A stretch of 64,000 nucleotides of DNA from Bacteroidales bacterium UBA1223 (GTDB lineage: Bacteria > Bacteroidota > Bacteroidia > Bacteroidales > P3), in contig DBXB01000025.1 of the NCBI GenBank assembly GCA_002309155.1, forward strand, positions 18,310-82,309, written 5' to 3'. The stretch's first letter is position 1. Every line of letters starts with the position of its first letter. The notes below the pieces were generated by a model. The model did no database searches and had not been told where the DNA came from. It was given only the letters and a program-made list of their open reading frames with translations. Below are positions 26,037 to 34,273 of the stretch, piece after piece. Made by a program: the position numbers and the translations under genes.

Positions 26037-28328
26037 ATGGATAGCCATATTAAACGTCTTCCCCGCATAGACATTATTGACACAATTGGACGCCAATATC
26101 ATACTAGTAATATAGAGAATGGCGAGTACAGTTATCAAAGAGATTTTGACCGACATCTGACAGGTCACTTCAAACTTGATATCCGTTTTTTTGATGAAAA
26201 TAATAAAATTGCAATTCTTGTTGAGACAAAAGATAAGAAATTCAAGAAAGCCGACATAGATCAACTGTTTGACTATGTTAATCTAGAAAAAGAATTATCT
26301 AATCGTACAAAAATAATAGCAATTCTTGCCGGCACACATGATGGCTCTCTTAGGGTATGGAAGATTGCCAACGGATATGACGAGGAGTTATCTGATAAAA
26401 AAATAAAGTCATTAGCGGAATATGTCTCATATTTTCAGAAACGTAATCTCAACGACAAAACAAAGGTATTAGAAAATACAGCCACTCTCAATAGGATGCT
26501 TCATGATAACGGAATACTAGAGGGTTTGCGTAGCCAGTTTGTAGGGACTTGTTTGTTAGCTCTTAAGGAAGGTTTGGTTTACAAAAATCTAACTACAAGC
26601 CAGATTTTGGCTGGAATCAAGGGCACTCTAGGTAAACTACTTCAGAATAGTGTTGATAAAGCCAATAAGATATCTGTACTTGACACTAAAGTATTGCAAG
26701 ATCAAAATGTTCAGAAAATTGATGCGGAAAATTTTTGTAAATTACTTGCTTTTATTGAAGACCAAATTTTACCATATATCAATGAAGCAAGTACAGAGGG
26801 GCACGATATTTTGAGCTATTTCTTTACAACATTTAATAAATATGTTCAAAAGGGAGATAAGAATCAGGCTTTTACCCCTAATCACATTGCTCACTTTATG
26901 TGTAAAGTGGGGCATATTACGCGTAAAACAAGGGTACTCGACCCTACATGTGGTAGTGGAACATTTCTTGTTCAAGCGATGTCACAGGCACTCTCAAAAT
27001 GTGAAACTGATACTGAACGCGAGAATGTAAAACAACATCAAATCTTCGGAGTAGAGTCGGATGAGAAGGTGTATGGTCTTTCAACCACAAATATGTTGAT
27101 ACATGGCGATGGTAATTCCAACATATATTGCGGTTCTTGTTTTGAGAAGGAGGCTTTTATTAGAAATGCAGATGTGGATTTGATTTTGATGAACCCTCCA
27201 TATAATGCGAGCAAAAAACAGGTTGATAAGGATTATGCAAAAACCTGGGGGAAATCCACAACAGATCCATCAAAGGGGTTGTATTTTGTGGAATATGTAG
27301 CAAATGCTGTTAATAAAGGAAGGTTAGTAACTCTTTTGCCAATGCAGGCAGCAATAGGAGAGAGTGGTATAATTGCGCAGATTAAGAAATCAATTTTAGA
27401 GCATCATACGCTTGATGCTGTTTTTTCTTTTCCTTCAGAAATGTTTTATCCGGGGGCCAGTGCCGTTGCATGTTGTATGATATTTGATTTGGGTAAACCG
27501 CATGCAGACAAAGACAATGACACATTTTTTGGATATTATAAGGATGATGGTTTTGAGAAACGTAAAGGTGTTGGGCGAGTAGACAATAAAGATAAATGGG
27601 AAGCTATTGAGGCCCAGTGGATTGATCTATACGAACATCGGACAAACAAACCCGGAATATCCGTCACACATAAAGTCAGCTATAACAACGAATGGTGTGC
27701 AGAAGCATATATGGAAACAGACTACAAGCCACTTTCTGATAATCTTTTCATAAATTCTATGAGGGATTATTCTTCGTTCTTGATGAAGCATGATGATTAT
27801 TTAACGCCAAGAGTATATAGCAATCGGTCTCATACAAAAAAAAGTATAAAACTATCTGTGGAAAAGTGGGAATGGATTCCCATAGAAAAACTTTTTAAAA
27901 TCAAACCAGGTCATTATTATTATCCCGACGAATATGAAATAGGGGATACACCATATTGTTCAGCTTCCGCAAACAATAATGCAGTCACACAGTATATTGA
28001 TTTACAACCAGACTTTGTTGGAAACCAAATTATGACAGGGAAAGTGGGTTGTACTGCATTCTACCAACCGTCCTCATTTTCAGCGACGAGCGATGTGAAT
28101 GTTTTTATAGCAAAAGAGGGTACCCGAATGAATCCTTACATTGGAATGTTTCTTATCACAATTATTAACTTTAGTGAAAACTATAAATGGGATTATGGCC
28201 GTCAATGCAGAAAAAATGATACAGAGAAAATTAAAATAAAACTTCCTGTCATAGAAGGAACAAAAAACCCAGACTGGCAATTCATGGAGGACTACATCAA
28301 ATCATTGCCTTATTCAAAGAACATTTAA
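26037..28328 (+). CDS. Single-chain restriction-modification enzyme (nuclease + N6-adenine methylase + specificity domain)
   Basis: A 763-residue protein with three modules. Residues about 30-75 fit a PD-(D/E)XK nuclease (D48, E63-x-K65, in KLDIRFF and ILVETK), like the N-terminal part of type I HsdR or type IIG enzymes. Residues about 270-480 are an HsdM-like N6-adenine methylase, with motif I VLDPTCGSGTFL (about 301-312) and motif IV NPPY (386-389). Residues about 600-763 are one HsdS/BcgI-type target-recognition half (WEWIPIEKLFKIKPG, NPDWQFMEDYIKSL). This is the layout of type IIG or BcgI-like enzymes that cut outside their site. The gene is distinctly AT-richer than the flanking genes, a sign of transfer. 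A small lipoprotein gene follows 2 bp later. Confidence 0.85.
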   Translation: MDSHIKRLPRIDIIDTIGRQYHTSNIENGEYSYQRDFDRHLTGHFKLDIRFFDENNKIAILVETKDKKFKKADIDQLFDYVNLEKELSNRTKIIAILAGTHDGSLRVWKIANGYDEELSDKKIKSLAEYVSYFQKRNLNDKTKVLENTATLNRMLHDNGILEGLRSQFVGTCLLALKEGLVYKNLTTSQILAGIKGTLGKLLQNSVDKANKISVLDTKVLQDQNVQKIDAENFCKLLAFIEDQILPYINEASTEGHDILSYFFTTFNKYVQKGDKNQAFTPNHIAHFMCKVGHITRKTRVLDPTCGSGTFLVQAMSQALSKCETDTERENVKQHQIFGVESDEKVYGLSTTNMLIHGDGNSNIYCGSCFEKEAFIRNADVDLILMNPPYNASKKQVDKDYAKTWGKSTTDPSKGLYFVEYVANAVNKGRLVTLLPMQAAIGESGIIAQIKKSILEHHTLDAVFSFPSEMFYPGASAVACCMIFDLGKPHADKDNDTFFGYYKDDGFEKRKGVGRVDNKDKWEAIEAQWIDLYEHRTNKPGISVTHKVSYNNEWCAEAYMETDYKPLSDNLFINSMRDYSSFLMKHDDYLTPRVYSNRSHTKKSIKLSVEKWEWIPIEKLFKIKPGHYYYPDEYEIGDTPYCSASANNNAVTQYIDLQPDFVGNQIMTGKVGCTAFYQPSSFSATSDVNVFIAKEGTRMNPYIGMFLITIINFSENYKWDYGRQCRKNDTEKIKIKLPVIEGTKNPDWQFMEDYIKSLPYSKNI

Positions 28329-28330
28329 CC

Positions 28331-28534
28331 ATGCCTTATAAAAAACGCATACTCATCATATTACTTTTCCTTATTCTCTTCCTCGCCTGCACTAAAGAAC
28401 CTGCTCCTGACAACGGTGGTGGTGCATCTTCCTATGACGAGCATCATTGGGATTGGGGCGACAGTAGCAAGGGGCAATACAACGATGGTGAGGGAACAAT
28501 GGACTGGCACCTATCCCACAACAATCCACGTTGA
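28331..28534 (+). CDS. Small lipoprotein of unknown function
   Basis: 67 residues. A basic start (MPYKKR) and a hydrophobic run (ILIILLFLILFLAC) end in a lipobox with the Cys at about residue 20. A polar, Gly/Asp/His/Trp-rich mature part follows (HHWDWGDSSKGQYNDGEG). It begins 2 bp after the R-M gene stop and is followed by a terminator, so it belongs to that transcript. No family was recognised. Its link to restriction is by position only. Confidence 0.65.
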   Translation: MPYKKRILIILLFLILFLACTKEPAPDNGGGASSYDEHHWDWGDSSKGQYNDGEGTMDWHLSHNNPR

Positions 28535-28567
28535 CCAGCAATAAAATGTTTTCATAATAGGGAAAGA

Positions 28568-28599
28568 GGGGTAACCTCACGAGGTCGCCCCAATTTTTT
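28568..28599 (+). terminator. Intrinsic terminator after the R-M/lipoprotein unit
   Basis: GGGGTA-ACCT-CACG-AGGT-CG-CCCC forms a short interrupted stem (GGGG/CCCC and ACCT/AGGT), followed by AATTTTTT. Confidence 0.75.
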
Positions 28600-28615
28600 C
28601 ACATTATCATCCTAG

Positions 28616-28735
28616 CGGAGGCCGAACCGCTGTATCTGCACTTCGGAGGCAGACCAACTGTTTCTTTTTACGATTAACGCCCGATGAGGATAGACTTCGC
28701 GATTGTGGCGAAGCGAAAGTTCCTCAAAGGGCGTT
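28616..28735. other. Gene-free region with two or three hairpins
   Basis: Between the R-M terminator and the higA terminator (28600-28886) no convincing gene is seen. It holds TCTGC/GCAGA around an ACTTCGGAG loop (28635-28653). A longer hairpin at 28676-28735 pairs AACGCCC with GGGCGTT, GAGGA with TCCTC and CTTCGC with GCGAAG. No promoter was found for it on either strand. Confidence 0.5.
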
Positions 28736-28886
28736 TTATAGATTGGTGTGGAGATATGACAAGTTGCAAAAAAATATCAGCCCCCACCGCATTATTATTA
28801 ATGATTGAGCATAAAATATTGATAATAAATTACAATATTCTTTAACCGTTATCATTCCACAATATTACAACAAAAAACGCAAAAAC

Positions 28887-28915
28887 CCTTCGCAGAATCT
28901 CATTTTCTGCGGAGG
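28887..28915 (-). terminator. Intrinsic terminator after higA
   Basis: An 11-bp stem CCTTCGCAGAA / TTCTGCGGAGG with one G-T pair and a 7-nt loop. On the minus strand it is followed by GTTTTTGCGTTTTTT. It lies 50 bp past the higA stop. Confidence 0.85.
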
Positions 28916-28964
28916 TTTAATAGTTCGACTCTCTAAGAGGTCTCGAAAAGTGGAGATGGTCGGA

Positions 28965-29300
28965 TCAGAGCACAGCGGCTACTAACGTACACATGTCGTC
29001 CTCGCGACGTTGGCGCTGCTGCTCCTCCACCTCCCGTTGTGCTATCACCAGGCAGTCGTGTTCGTAGCCGTACTGCATCTGCATCCACGAATCATACGGT
29101 ATCCCTAACTCTTTTTCCAACGCCATTGCAAAGGCTACGGTGAAGCTACGCTTCCCCTTGATCAACTCGTTTAGATGACTGGGAAGAATGCCAATCTTTG
29201 CGGCGAGCTCTTTCTGCTTGATTCCGCGCTCTTTCAACTCCTCATTGAGGATCTCGCCCGGATGTACTGCACGGAACCCTGTGATTCTATCGTTGTCCAT
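28965..29300 (-). CDS. higA: HigA-family antitoxin (XRE helix-turn-helix)
   Basis: 111 residues. The start AVHPGEILNEELKERGIKQ and the HTH (KELAAKIGILPSHLNELIKGKR, about residues 27-48) are the HigA/VapI pattern of virulence-associated antitoxins. It should neutralise the toxin encoded just upstream and repress the operon by binding its promoter. It overlaps higB by 14 bp. A Gln/Arg/Glu-rich tail (about residues 85-105) follows the HTH domain. A terminator follows the gene. Confidence 0.88.
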   Translation of the reverse strand: MDNDRITGFRAVHPGEILNEELKERGIKQKELAAKIGILPSHLNELIKGKRSFTVAFAMALEKELGIPYDSWMQMQYGYEHDCLVIAQREVEEQQRQRREDDMCTLVAAVL

Positions 29301-29601
29301 AATGCGTATCGTCTATTTCGATTAATGATATTTTAATTCCTTCTTCCAATTCGTGGAACAAGAGTCGTTCTACCCTGCCGTTAATCACCCTCACAGAACT
29401 CATTCCTACATGCTTCAATTGCTCATAATGGAGGTAACTGTAGTGCTTCAAGTCAGAGGCTGTTTTTTGCGCCTGCATGGTGAAATATACACGGTCAAGT
29501 GCGTCGAGAAACTTGCCATCTCGATGATATTTCTTGTACTTCTTGCTCTTATGATTAAGCACAAGGTTTTCTAATTCAATGTCTTCAAACGTTACCTTCA
29601 T
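29287..29601 (-). CDS. higB: HigB-like toxin (RelE/ParE fold)
   Basis: 104 residues. LDALDRVYFTMQAQKTASDLKHY and the end segment VERLLFHELEEGIKISLIEIDDTHYG fit the RelE/HigB toxin fold, a ribosome-dependent mRNA endonuclease in studied members. The toxin-first order and the 14-bp overlap with an XRE antitoxin are the defining HigBA arrangement. Catalytic residues in the family vary, and activity cannot be judged from the sequence. Confidence 0.8.
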   Translation of the reverse strand: MKVTFEDIELENLVLNHKSKKYKKYHRDGKFLDALDRVYFTMQAQKTASDLKHYSYLHYEQLKHVGMSSVRVINGRVERLLFHELEEGIKISLIEIDDTHYGQR

Positions 29602-29616
29602 TCAGTTTCTTTTGTG

Positions 29617-29643
29617 CAAAGATAATAAATAATTCTGAATTAT
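29617..29643 (-). promoter_or_regulatory. higBA promoter with palindromic operator candidate
   Basis: The minus strand has TATCTTTG (29624-29617), 15 nt before the higB ATG. Immediately upstream lies a perfect inverted repeat ATAATTC-T-GAATTAT (29629-29643), placed where a HigA dimer could block RNA polymerase. The -33 region is poor. Confidence 0.6.
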
Positions 29644-29907
29644 GGGAATTTTTGTCGATAAAAAGAATTCTTATATTGAGTGTGCTGATTCATTTCCTCT
29701 TTCCCCGACCAACTCCAAGCAAATATCACCCTATGTGAATCTTGCGAACAAGGAAATCCAAGGTGACTTTGATGTAACGATTTCAGAGCTGTGCTCATGT
29801 TCTTCGGTTCAATACAAGAACTTTTATGTTTTTTCAGAAATGGCGTTCACATGCAATAAGAATTTGGAAATGTCGTTATTATAAATTGTATAGTGACTTA
29901 TATTTTT

Positions 29908-31962
29908 ATGAAAATAAGAGGATTTGTTTGCCTACTGGCTATAATGATGCTTTTTGCTTGCGGTGAGCGGGAGACGGGGATTAACGGACTGTCACGCTCT
30001 AAGGTCGATGCACTGAACAAGCAGTCGTTCAGGCTCCGCACTCAGGACAGCAAGCTCTCTGAGCAATACGGCAGGATGGCGTTGAAGTATATCTCCGACA
30101 GTCTGCCGGGGTATAACGACGGCAAACTCAGGGCGTGGAATAATATCGCTAACTCCTATCTTCACAGGGCAAAGCATGACTCGGTGATGATTTATATCGA
30201 TTCGGTGCTTTCGTTTAAGGGCAAAGCCGCTAATTTGGAGGTGGAACAGACATTGGCTAAACTGCTGGAGGCACGATTGAGACAGAGAAAATGCGATATA
30301 GCCGGATCATATCAGATACTTTATGACGTGGAGAATTCCAAAATACTCGACAGGCGGGAGCAGTCAATGCTGTACAATCTTGCCAAAAGCGAGTTCTATA
30401 TCACCACAACGACCCTCAACTACCACTATCGCAGTAAGTCGCAATATCAACAGGCAGAACTGCTCACAAAGATGGAGGAGCTTAGGAACGAACTATATTG
30501 TGACTATGCTGAGGATATGTCGTTCAACTACGCTATAGCATACGGTTACTATGCCCTTTGCTCAGACACAGTGAATCAGAAAGAATATCTTCGCAAATCC
30601 CTGCAGTACACATACGACAATCTACAACTTCTGGGCGACAGCTTGCGATTCAATACATACGAATTGGCGAATAACTACCAGATGTTGGGTTTTATGCTCT
30701 GGAGTCCCAATATTTCTTCGGAATCATGGGAGTATAATGAACCATTGCTCGAAGAGATTGGTCTCTTTGTCGGCGAAGCCTTTGGATTCGATGTGACGCA
30801 AAGTGACGACCCCGCATTTGCCTTTCTGAGTGAGGCAACGTCACTCTTTTTCCTGCATGACGACCCTTATCAACGGTTAGGAGCGGTAGTCGCCGCAGGC
30901 AGATACAGTATGGCACATGGAGATACTGTGACTGCCCGGTTGTATTTTAATGAGGCGTTGATTGACACCACTATGTTGGGTGTCGCTCCGAAATTCGAGG
31001 CGATGCTCTATGAGGGTTTCCTCACGTCGGGATGTGCCGAGAACACTGACGAGGTGGCGGAATGGACCCGCAAGGAACTGAAAATCCTCAACGAAATCAA
31101 GCAAAACGAGAAGGCGGATTTCCTCCTTCAGCTGGAACTGTCGCAGATAAGACGCAACAATATAGTCTTCCAGACATTCTCGCTGATATTGATATTGCTT
31201 GTTATCGCTCTGCTGGTGACATTATTCCTGTTGCGTCGACGCACCAAGGCGTTACAGCGGGAGACTATGCGTCTTCAGAACGCCAAGCAGCAGGATGTGG
31301 AGAGAATCGCCAATGTGGAGACCTGCCTGTCCGTGTTGAGGCATGACATAACTCCATTTGTGTCGTACCTGCAGAACGAGAATCTGCCAGAGGATTTGCG
31401 TCGCGACGTGACAGGACAGCTGTTGCGTACCTTTGAGAATATCAAGAGTTGGACAAATCTCTCCATCCCCAGCGGACTGCAGTTCAGATGCGGCAATGTG
31501 AGCTTGCAACAAGTCTTTGACGGAGTCGCCGCCAGTGTCAACAACTACAAGTCAGACCATGTGGAGTTGCGTTTTGATTCCACCGAATTGACGGTAAAAG
31601 GTGACATTCTGTTGCTAGAGATACTGTTGCGTAATCTGGTAAACAATGCCATACAACATACAGAGAAAGGCAGTGTGGTAGTCTCGGCAAACAGAGACAC
31701 GGAGGATGGCCGTTTCGCAATAGTGTCGGTAAGAGATACAGGCGAGGGGATGTCGCAAGAGGAGCTGGACAATCTGTTTAGGGCCGACAAGAAGATAAAG
31801 AGGCAGTCACATCAGAATGGTTATGGGACGGGATTCGGACTCATTCTCTGCCGTTATATCATCAAAAAACATGACGACAACACTCAGAGAGGATGCCGTA
31901 TATGGGCAGAGAGCAAAGAGGGTGAGGGAAGTTGCTTCTATTTCAGAATAGAGTCCTTGTAA
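29908..31962 (+). CDS. Lipid-anchored TPR sensor histidine kinase (DUF5112/DUF5113 type)
   Basis: 684 residues from MKIRGFVCL. An earlier ATG at 29893 adds five residues before the signal and is less likely. The N-terminus is a lipoprotein signal (LLAIMMLFACGE, Cys at about 18). A periplasmic TPR-like helical region spans about 30-415, and a second membrane anchor follows at about 420-445 (FSLILILLVIALLVTLFLL). The cytoplasmic kinase core has a phospho-acceptor box VLRHDITPF (H479), N-box LRNLVNNAIQH, VRDTGEGMSQEEL and GTGFGLILCRYI. This is the layout of the DUF5112/5113 sensors of Bacteroidales. A response regulator gene converges on it 18 bp away. Confidence 0.88.
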   Translation: MKIRGFVCLLAIMMLFACGERETGINGLSRSKVDALNKQSFRLRTQDSKLSEQYGRMALKYISDSLPGYNDGKLRAWNNIANSYLHRAKHDSVMIYIDSVLSFKGKAANLEVEQTLAKLLEARLRQRKCDIAGSYQILYDVENSKILDRREQSMLYNLAKSEFYITTTTLNYHYRSKSQYQQAELLTKMEELRNELYCDYAEDMSFNYAIAYGYYALCSDTVNQKEYLRKSLQYTYDNLQLLGDSLRFNTYELANNYQMLGFMLWSPNISSESWEYNEPLLEEIGLFVGEAFGFDVTQSDDPAFAFLSEATSLFFLHDDPYQRLGAVVAAGRYSMAHGDTVTARLYFNEALIDTTMLGVAPKFEAMLYEGFLTSGCAENTDEVAEWTRKELKILNEIKQNEKADFLLQLELSQIRRNNIVFQTFSLILILLVIALLVTLFLLRRRTKALQRETMRLQNAKQQDVERIANVETCLSVLRHDITPFVSYLQNENLPEDLRRDVTGQLLRTFENIKSWTNLSIPSGLQFRCGNVSLQQVFDGVAASVNNYKSDHVELRFDSTELTVKGDILLLEILLRNLVNNAIQHTEKGSVVVSANRDTEDGRFAIVSVRDTGEGMSQEELDNLFRADKKIKRQSHQNGYGTGFGLILCRYIIKKHDDNTQRGCRIWAESKEGEGSCFYFRIESL

Positions 31963-31980
31963 TTGTAGCCAGATAAGATA

Positions 31981-32823
31981 TCAATCTCTTTTCAGGTAGT
32001 TGATGCTGTTTGGATCGATGATATGATATTGCAAGGCTTTGGCGATGCGTGCGCCTGATTTGTTTACAATGTTGAATTTGCGGGACAGCTCTTTCTGTTT
32101 CTCCTGAATGGACTTGTCGGTCTCGACCCATTTGGTGAGTTTTGTGGCTATCTCCTGAGCCGTGCATCCCGCCGCCTCGAGAAGCAGGATTTCCCGTTCC
32201 TCTTCGGAGATGGTCTCGTCAAGGGTGTCGTGTTTTTCTTGCTCGAAATAGAGTTCCGCCGCCTCTTTTATGGTCAGCATCACAGGATAGTTGAAATAGT
32301 ATTTCTCACCACGCTCAAGACACGAGATGGCTCGCAGGATGTTCTCGATGGAGAATCCACCCGTGGCGTTCTTGCTCACAAAGGCGTTGGCACCCTTGTG
32401 AAGAGCCTCGAATACCACGCCACCAATCTCCTTGAGTCTGCGGGTGCGGTCGAATTCAGTCTGCAGAGGGTTGTCGAAACGTCCTGAGAGAATGATGATT
32501 TTGATGTCTTCGCCGAGGATGTTCTTGTATTGACGGCGTATGCGTTCGGTGATGAAAACTCCTCCTGTGGGTTCCCCTTGGAATTCCATGTCTACGAGAA
32601 GATAGTCGGGACGTTGCCTCTGGGGGTCGTTGAGGGCGGCAAATAGTTGGGGGCCGTTGGCGAAGGTGTCGAGGACCACTATTTCTTTCTGCTGGACATG
32701 ACCGTCGTCGTCAATGCGACAATCCACCATCTCATGGCGGCTGTTCAGTTCATATTTTATGGCTTTGCGGATGATGGGTTCGTCGTCGACAATGGCAACG
32801 GTGATTACGTCGGGGTTTTCCAT
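31981..32823 (-). CDS. Response regulator (receiver + DUF5932-like effector)
   Basis: 280 residues. The receiver domain has the acidic pair D13/D14 in VAIVDDEP, the phospho-Asp D78 in YLLVDMEF, IILSGRF and the Lys of FVSKNATG. The C-terminal part (about 185-280) starts with a LuxR-like helix-turn-helix segment (ISEEEREILLLEAAGCTAQEIATKL) and fits the DUF5932-type output domain paired with DUF5112/5113 sensors. It faces the sensor gene tail to tail, so the two are probably partners despite separate transcripts. The 424-residue membrane protein gene lies 30 bp upstream on the same strand. Confidence 0.85.
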   Translation of the reverse strand: MENPDVITVAIVDDEPIIRKAIKYELNSRHEMVDCRIDDDGHVQQKEIVVLDTFANGPQLFAALNDPQRQRPDYLLVDMEFQGEPTGGVFITERIRRQYKNILGEDIKIIILSGRFDNPLQTEFDRTRRLKEIGGVVFEALHKGANAFVSKNATGGFSIENILRAISCLERGEKYYFNYPVMLTIKEAAELYFEQEKHDTLDETISEEEREILLLEAAGCTAQEIATKLTKWVETDKSIQEKQKELSRKFNIVNKSGARIAKALQYHIIDPNSINYLKRD

Positions 32824-32853
32824 GTGATGATGATATGGGGTTGGTGGCGATGA

Positions 32854-34128
32854 TTATCTTTTTCTCCGTCTGCTGTGCATTACCAGATAGATGATGAGGA
32901 AGGTCAGGATGAGCAAGTAGATACCGATGCGGAAACCTGTCATCTCGTCTCTGAATGCGAAGGCGGCGTTGAGCATTGAGAACAGATCCCAGATGGTAGA
33001 GCAGATGGTGATGATGGCAAGGAGGGTAAGCACACGGTTCATCTTGTCGTCGCTCTCCTTCTCATATACCGCTCCGGCCTGTGTTACCATGGAGTGCAGG
33101 AAGTCGGTGCTTTCTTTCAATTCGAGGCTGCGGTCGATGGCCCTGCCTATCTCTGTTGGCAGAAAATTGTATGAGAAGCGGTCGAAACAGTATCGGCGTT
33201 CAAATAGTAGGATGTCGGCCTCAAGTTGTTTGATGTCGCAGCCCTTGGCACGGAACAGGGAGTTGTAGTGGTAAAGGAACGATTGGCGGTATAGCATGTA
33301 GATATAAATCATGCCGAAATAGTCGTCAATCCAGATTTTCCGCCTGAAGTCGGGGAGGGGTGAGGAGAGCATAGTGAAGGTGTCGAACAGCGCCAAGGCG
33401 CTCCAGTCGGAGAAGATGGAGATATGTCCGGTCTCCATCACTCGGTTGTAGTAGCTGTCGTCGCCACTGGCGCCCTCTTCCAGGGGCATTAAACATCCTA
33501 TGTTGTAAATCATCCTGCGAGTGTCGTCGCTTGGAGGAAGGGGTGAGTCAGTCTCAATGATTTGGAATATCTTCAGCTTGTTGCCGTTGTGGGTCAGACG
33601 TTGGTAATGCGCGGTTCCTTCTGCTTCGGTGTCAATAAGGTTGTAGACCGGAGTTATCGCCATGTCGATAAAGTCGCCAATCTTGTCGTGGTTGTAATGA
33701 CAGATGTCACGCATCAGTTGCAGGGCTTCAGCCGTCTCCGAATAGTCGCACTCTGCCATCTGTATGCTTATTGAGAAGATGACTATGCCGAAAGGGGCAA
33801 TCCAGAGTTGCAGATTGTCGACAGCCACTGTTGTCGTAGAGCCGTCACGAAGAGTGATTGTGGCATCCTTGCCCACCTTTTTTGAGAAAATCACCATGTG
33901 GTCGGGATAGACGCTCTTAGTGTGGCATCTTGTCGATACCGACTCCTTATCGGGATTGTGTAAGAAATCGACAAATTCTCCGTAATAGTAATTCTTGTTG
34001 ATGGAAAGAGCGGCGCTGTCGGCGGTGGTTTGCTCCCATCCTTGGCTCTCTGCTTGCGATGCGAGAACTCTCCAGTTGTCGGAGATGAAATGACCACAAA
34101 GATATGCGGTGTTTCTTGCGATTTTCAT
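32854..34128 (-). CDS. Membrane protein of unknown function with two C-terminal TM helices
   Basis: 424 residues, no family recognised. The first 360 residues look soluble and mixed alpha/beta, with WIAPFGIVIFSISI as an early hydrophobic strand, IYNIGCLMPLEEG, and a helical part with YFGMIYIYMLYRQSFLYHYNSLF. Two close TM helices (LTLLAIITICSTIWDLFSML and IGIYLLILTFLIIYLVMH) and a basic tail HSRRRKR end it, so the soluble part faces the cytoplasm. The two-TM C-terminus is reminiscent of CorA-like channels, but the GMN motif is absent. It is divergent from the STAND NTPase gene (145-bp spacer) and 30 bp upstream of the response regulator gene. Confidence 0.7.
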   Translation of the reverse strand: MKIARNTAYLCGHFISDNWRVLASQAESQGWEQTTADSAALSINKNYYYGEFVDFLHNPDKESVSTRCHTKSVYPDHMVIFSKKVGKDATITLRDGSTTTVAVDNLQLWIAPFGIVIFSISIQMAECDYSETAEALQLMRDICHYNHDKIGDFIDMAITPVYNLIDTEAEGTAHYQRLTHNGNKLKIFQIIETDSPLPPSDDTRRMIYNIGCLMPLEEGASGDDSYYNRVMETGHISIFSDWSALALFDTFTMLSSPLPDFRRKIWIDDYFGMIYIYMLYRQSFLYHYNSLFRAKGCDIKQLEADILLFERRYCFDRFSYNFLPTEIGRAIDRSLELKESTDFLHSMVTQAGAVYEKESDDKMNRVLTLLAIITICSTIWDLFSMLNAAFAFRDEMTGFRIGIYLLILTFLIIYLVMHSRRRKR

Positions 34129-34213
34129 GGCTGAGGGTAAATGACTTCAGGGTTGTGGGTGATACAACCGTTCTTTGTTTGAATGATATAACGTGGCAAA
34201 ATGAATTAAATTA

Positions 34214-34244
34214 TTTTATATATCAACAATTTTATGTATCTTTG
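34214..34244 (+). promoter_or_regulatory. Promoter of the STAND NTPase gene
   Basis: TTTT (34214-34217), a 19-nt spacer and TATCTTTG (34237-34244) fit the Bacteroidetes promoter with one mismatch in the -33 box. The start codon lies about 25 nt after the expected transcription start. Confidence 0.7.
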
Positions 34245-34273
34245 CACTCTAAAAATTCCTGTGGAGTCTGACA

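Noticed and set aside
29642..29884. An 80-codon plus-strand frame between higB and the sensor kinase
   Set aside because: It has no family resemblance, starts on the higBA operator palindrome and has no promoter or coupling to the kinase gene; composition looks non-coding.
32854..34128. CorA-type magnesium channel identity for the 424-residue membrane protein
   Set aside because: The GMN motif of CorA is absent and the soluble part does not resemble CorA; only the two-TM end is similar.
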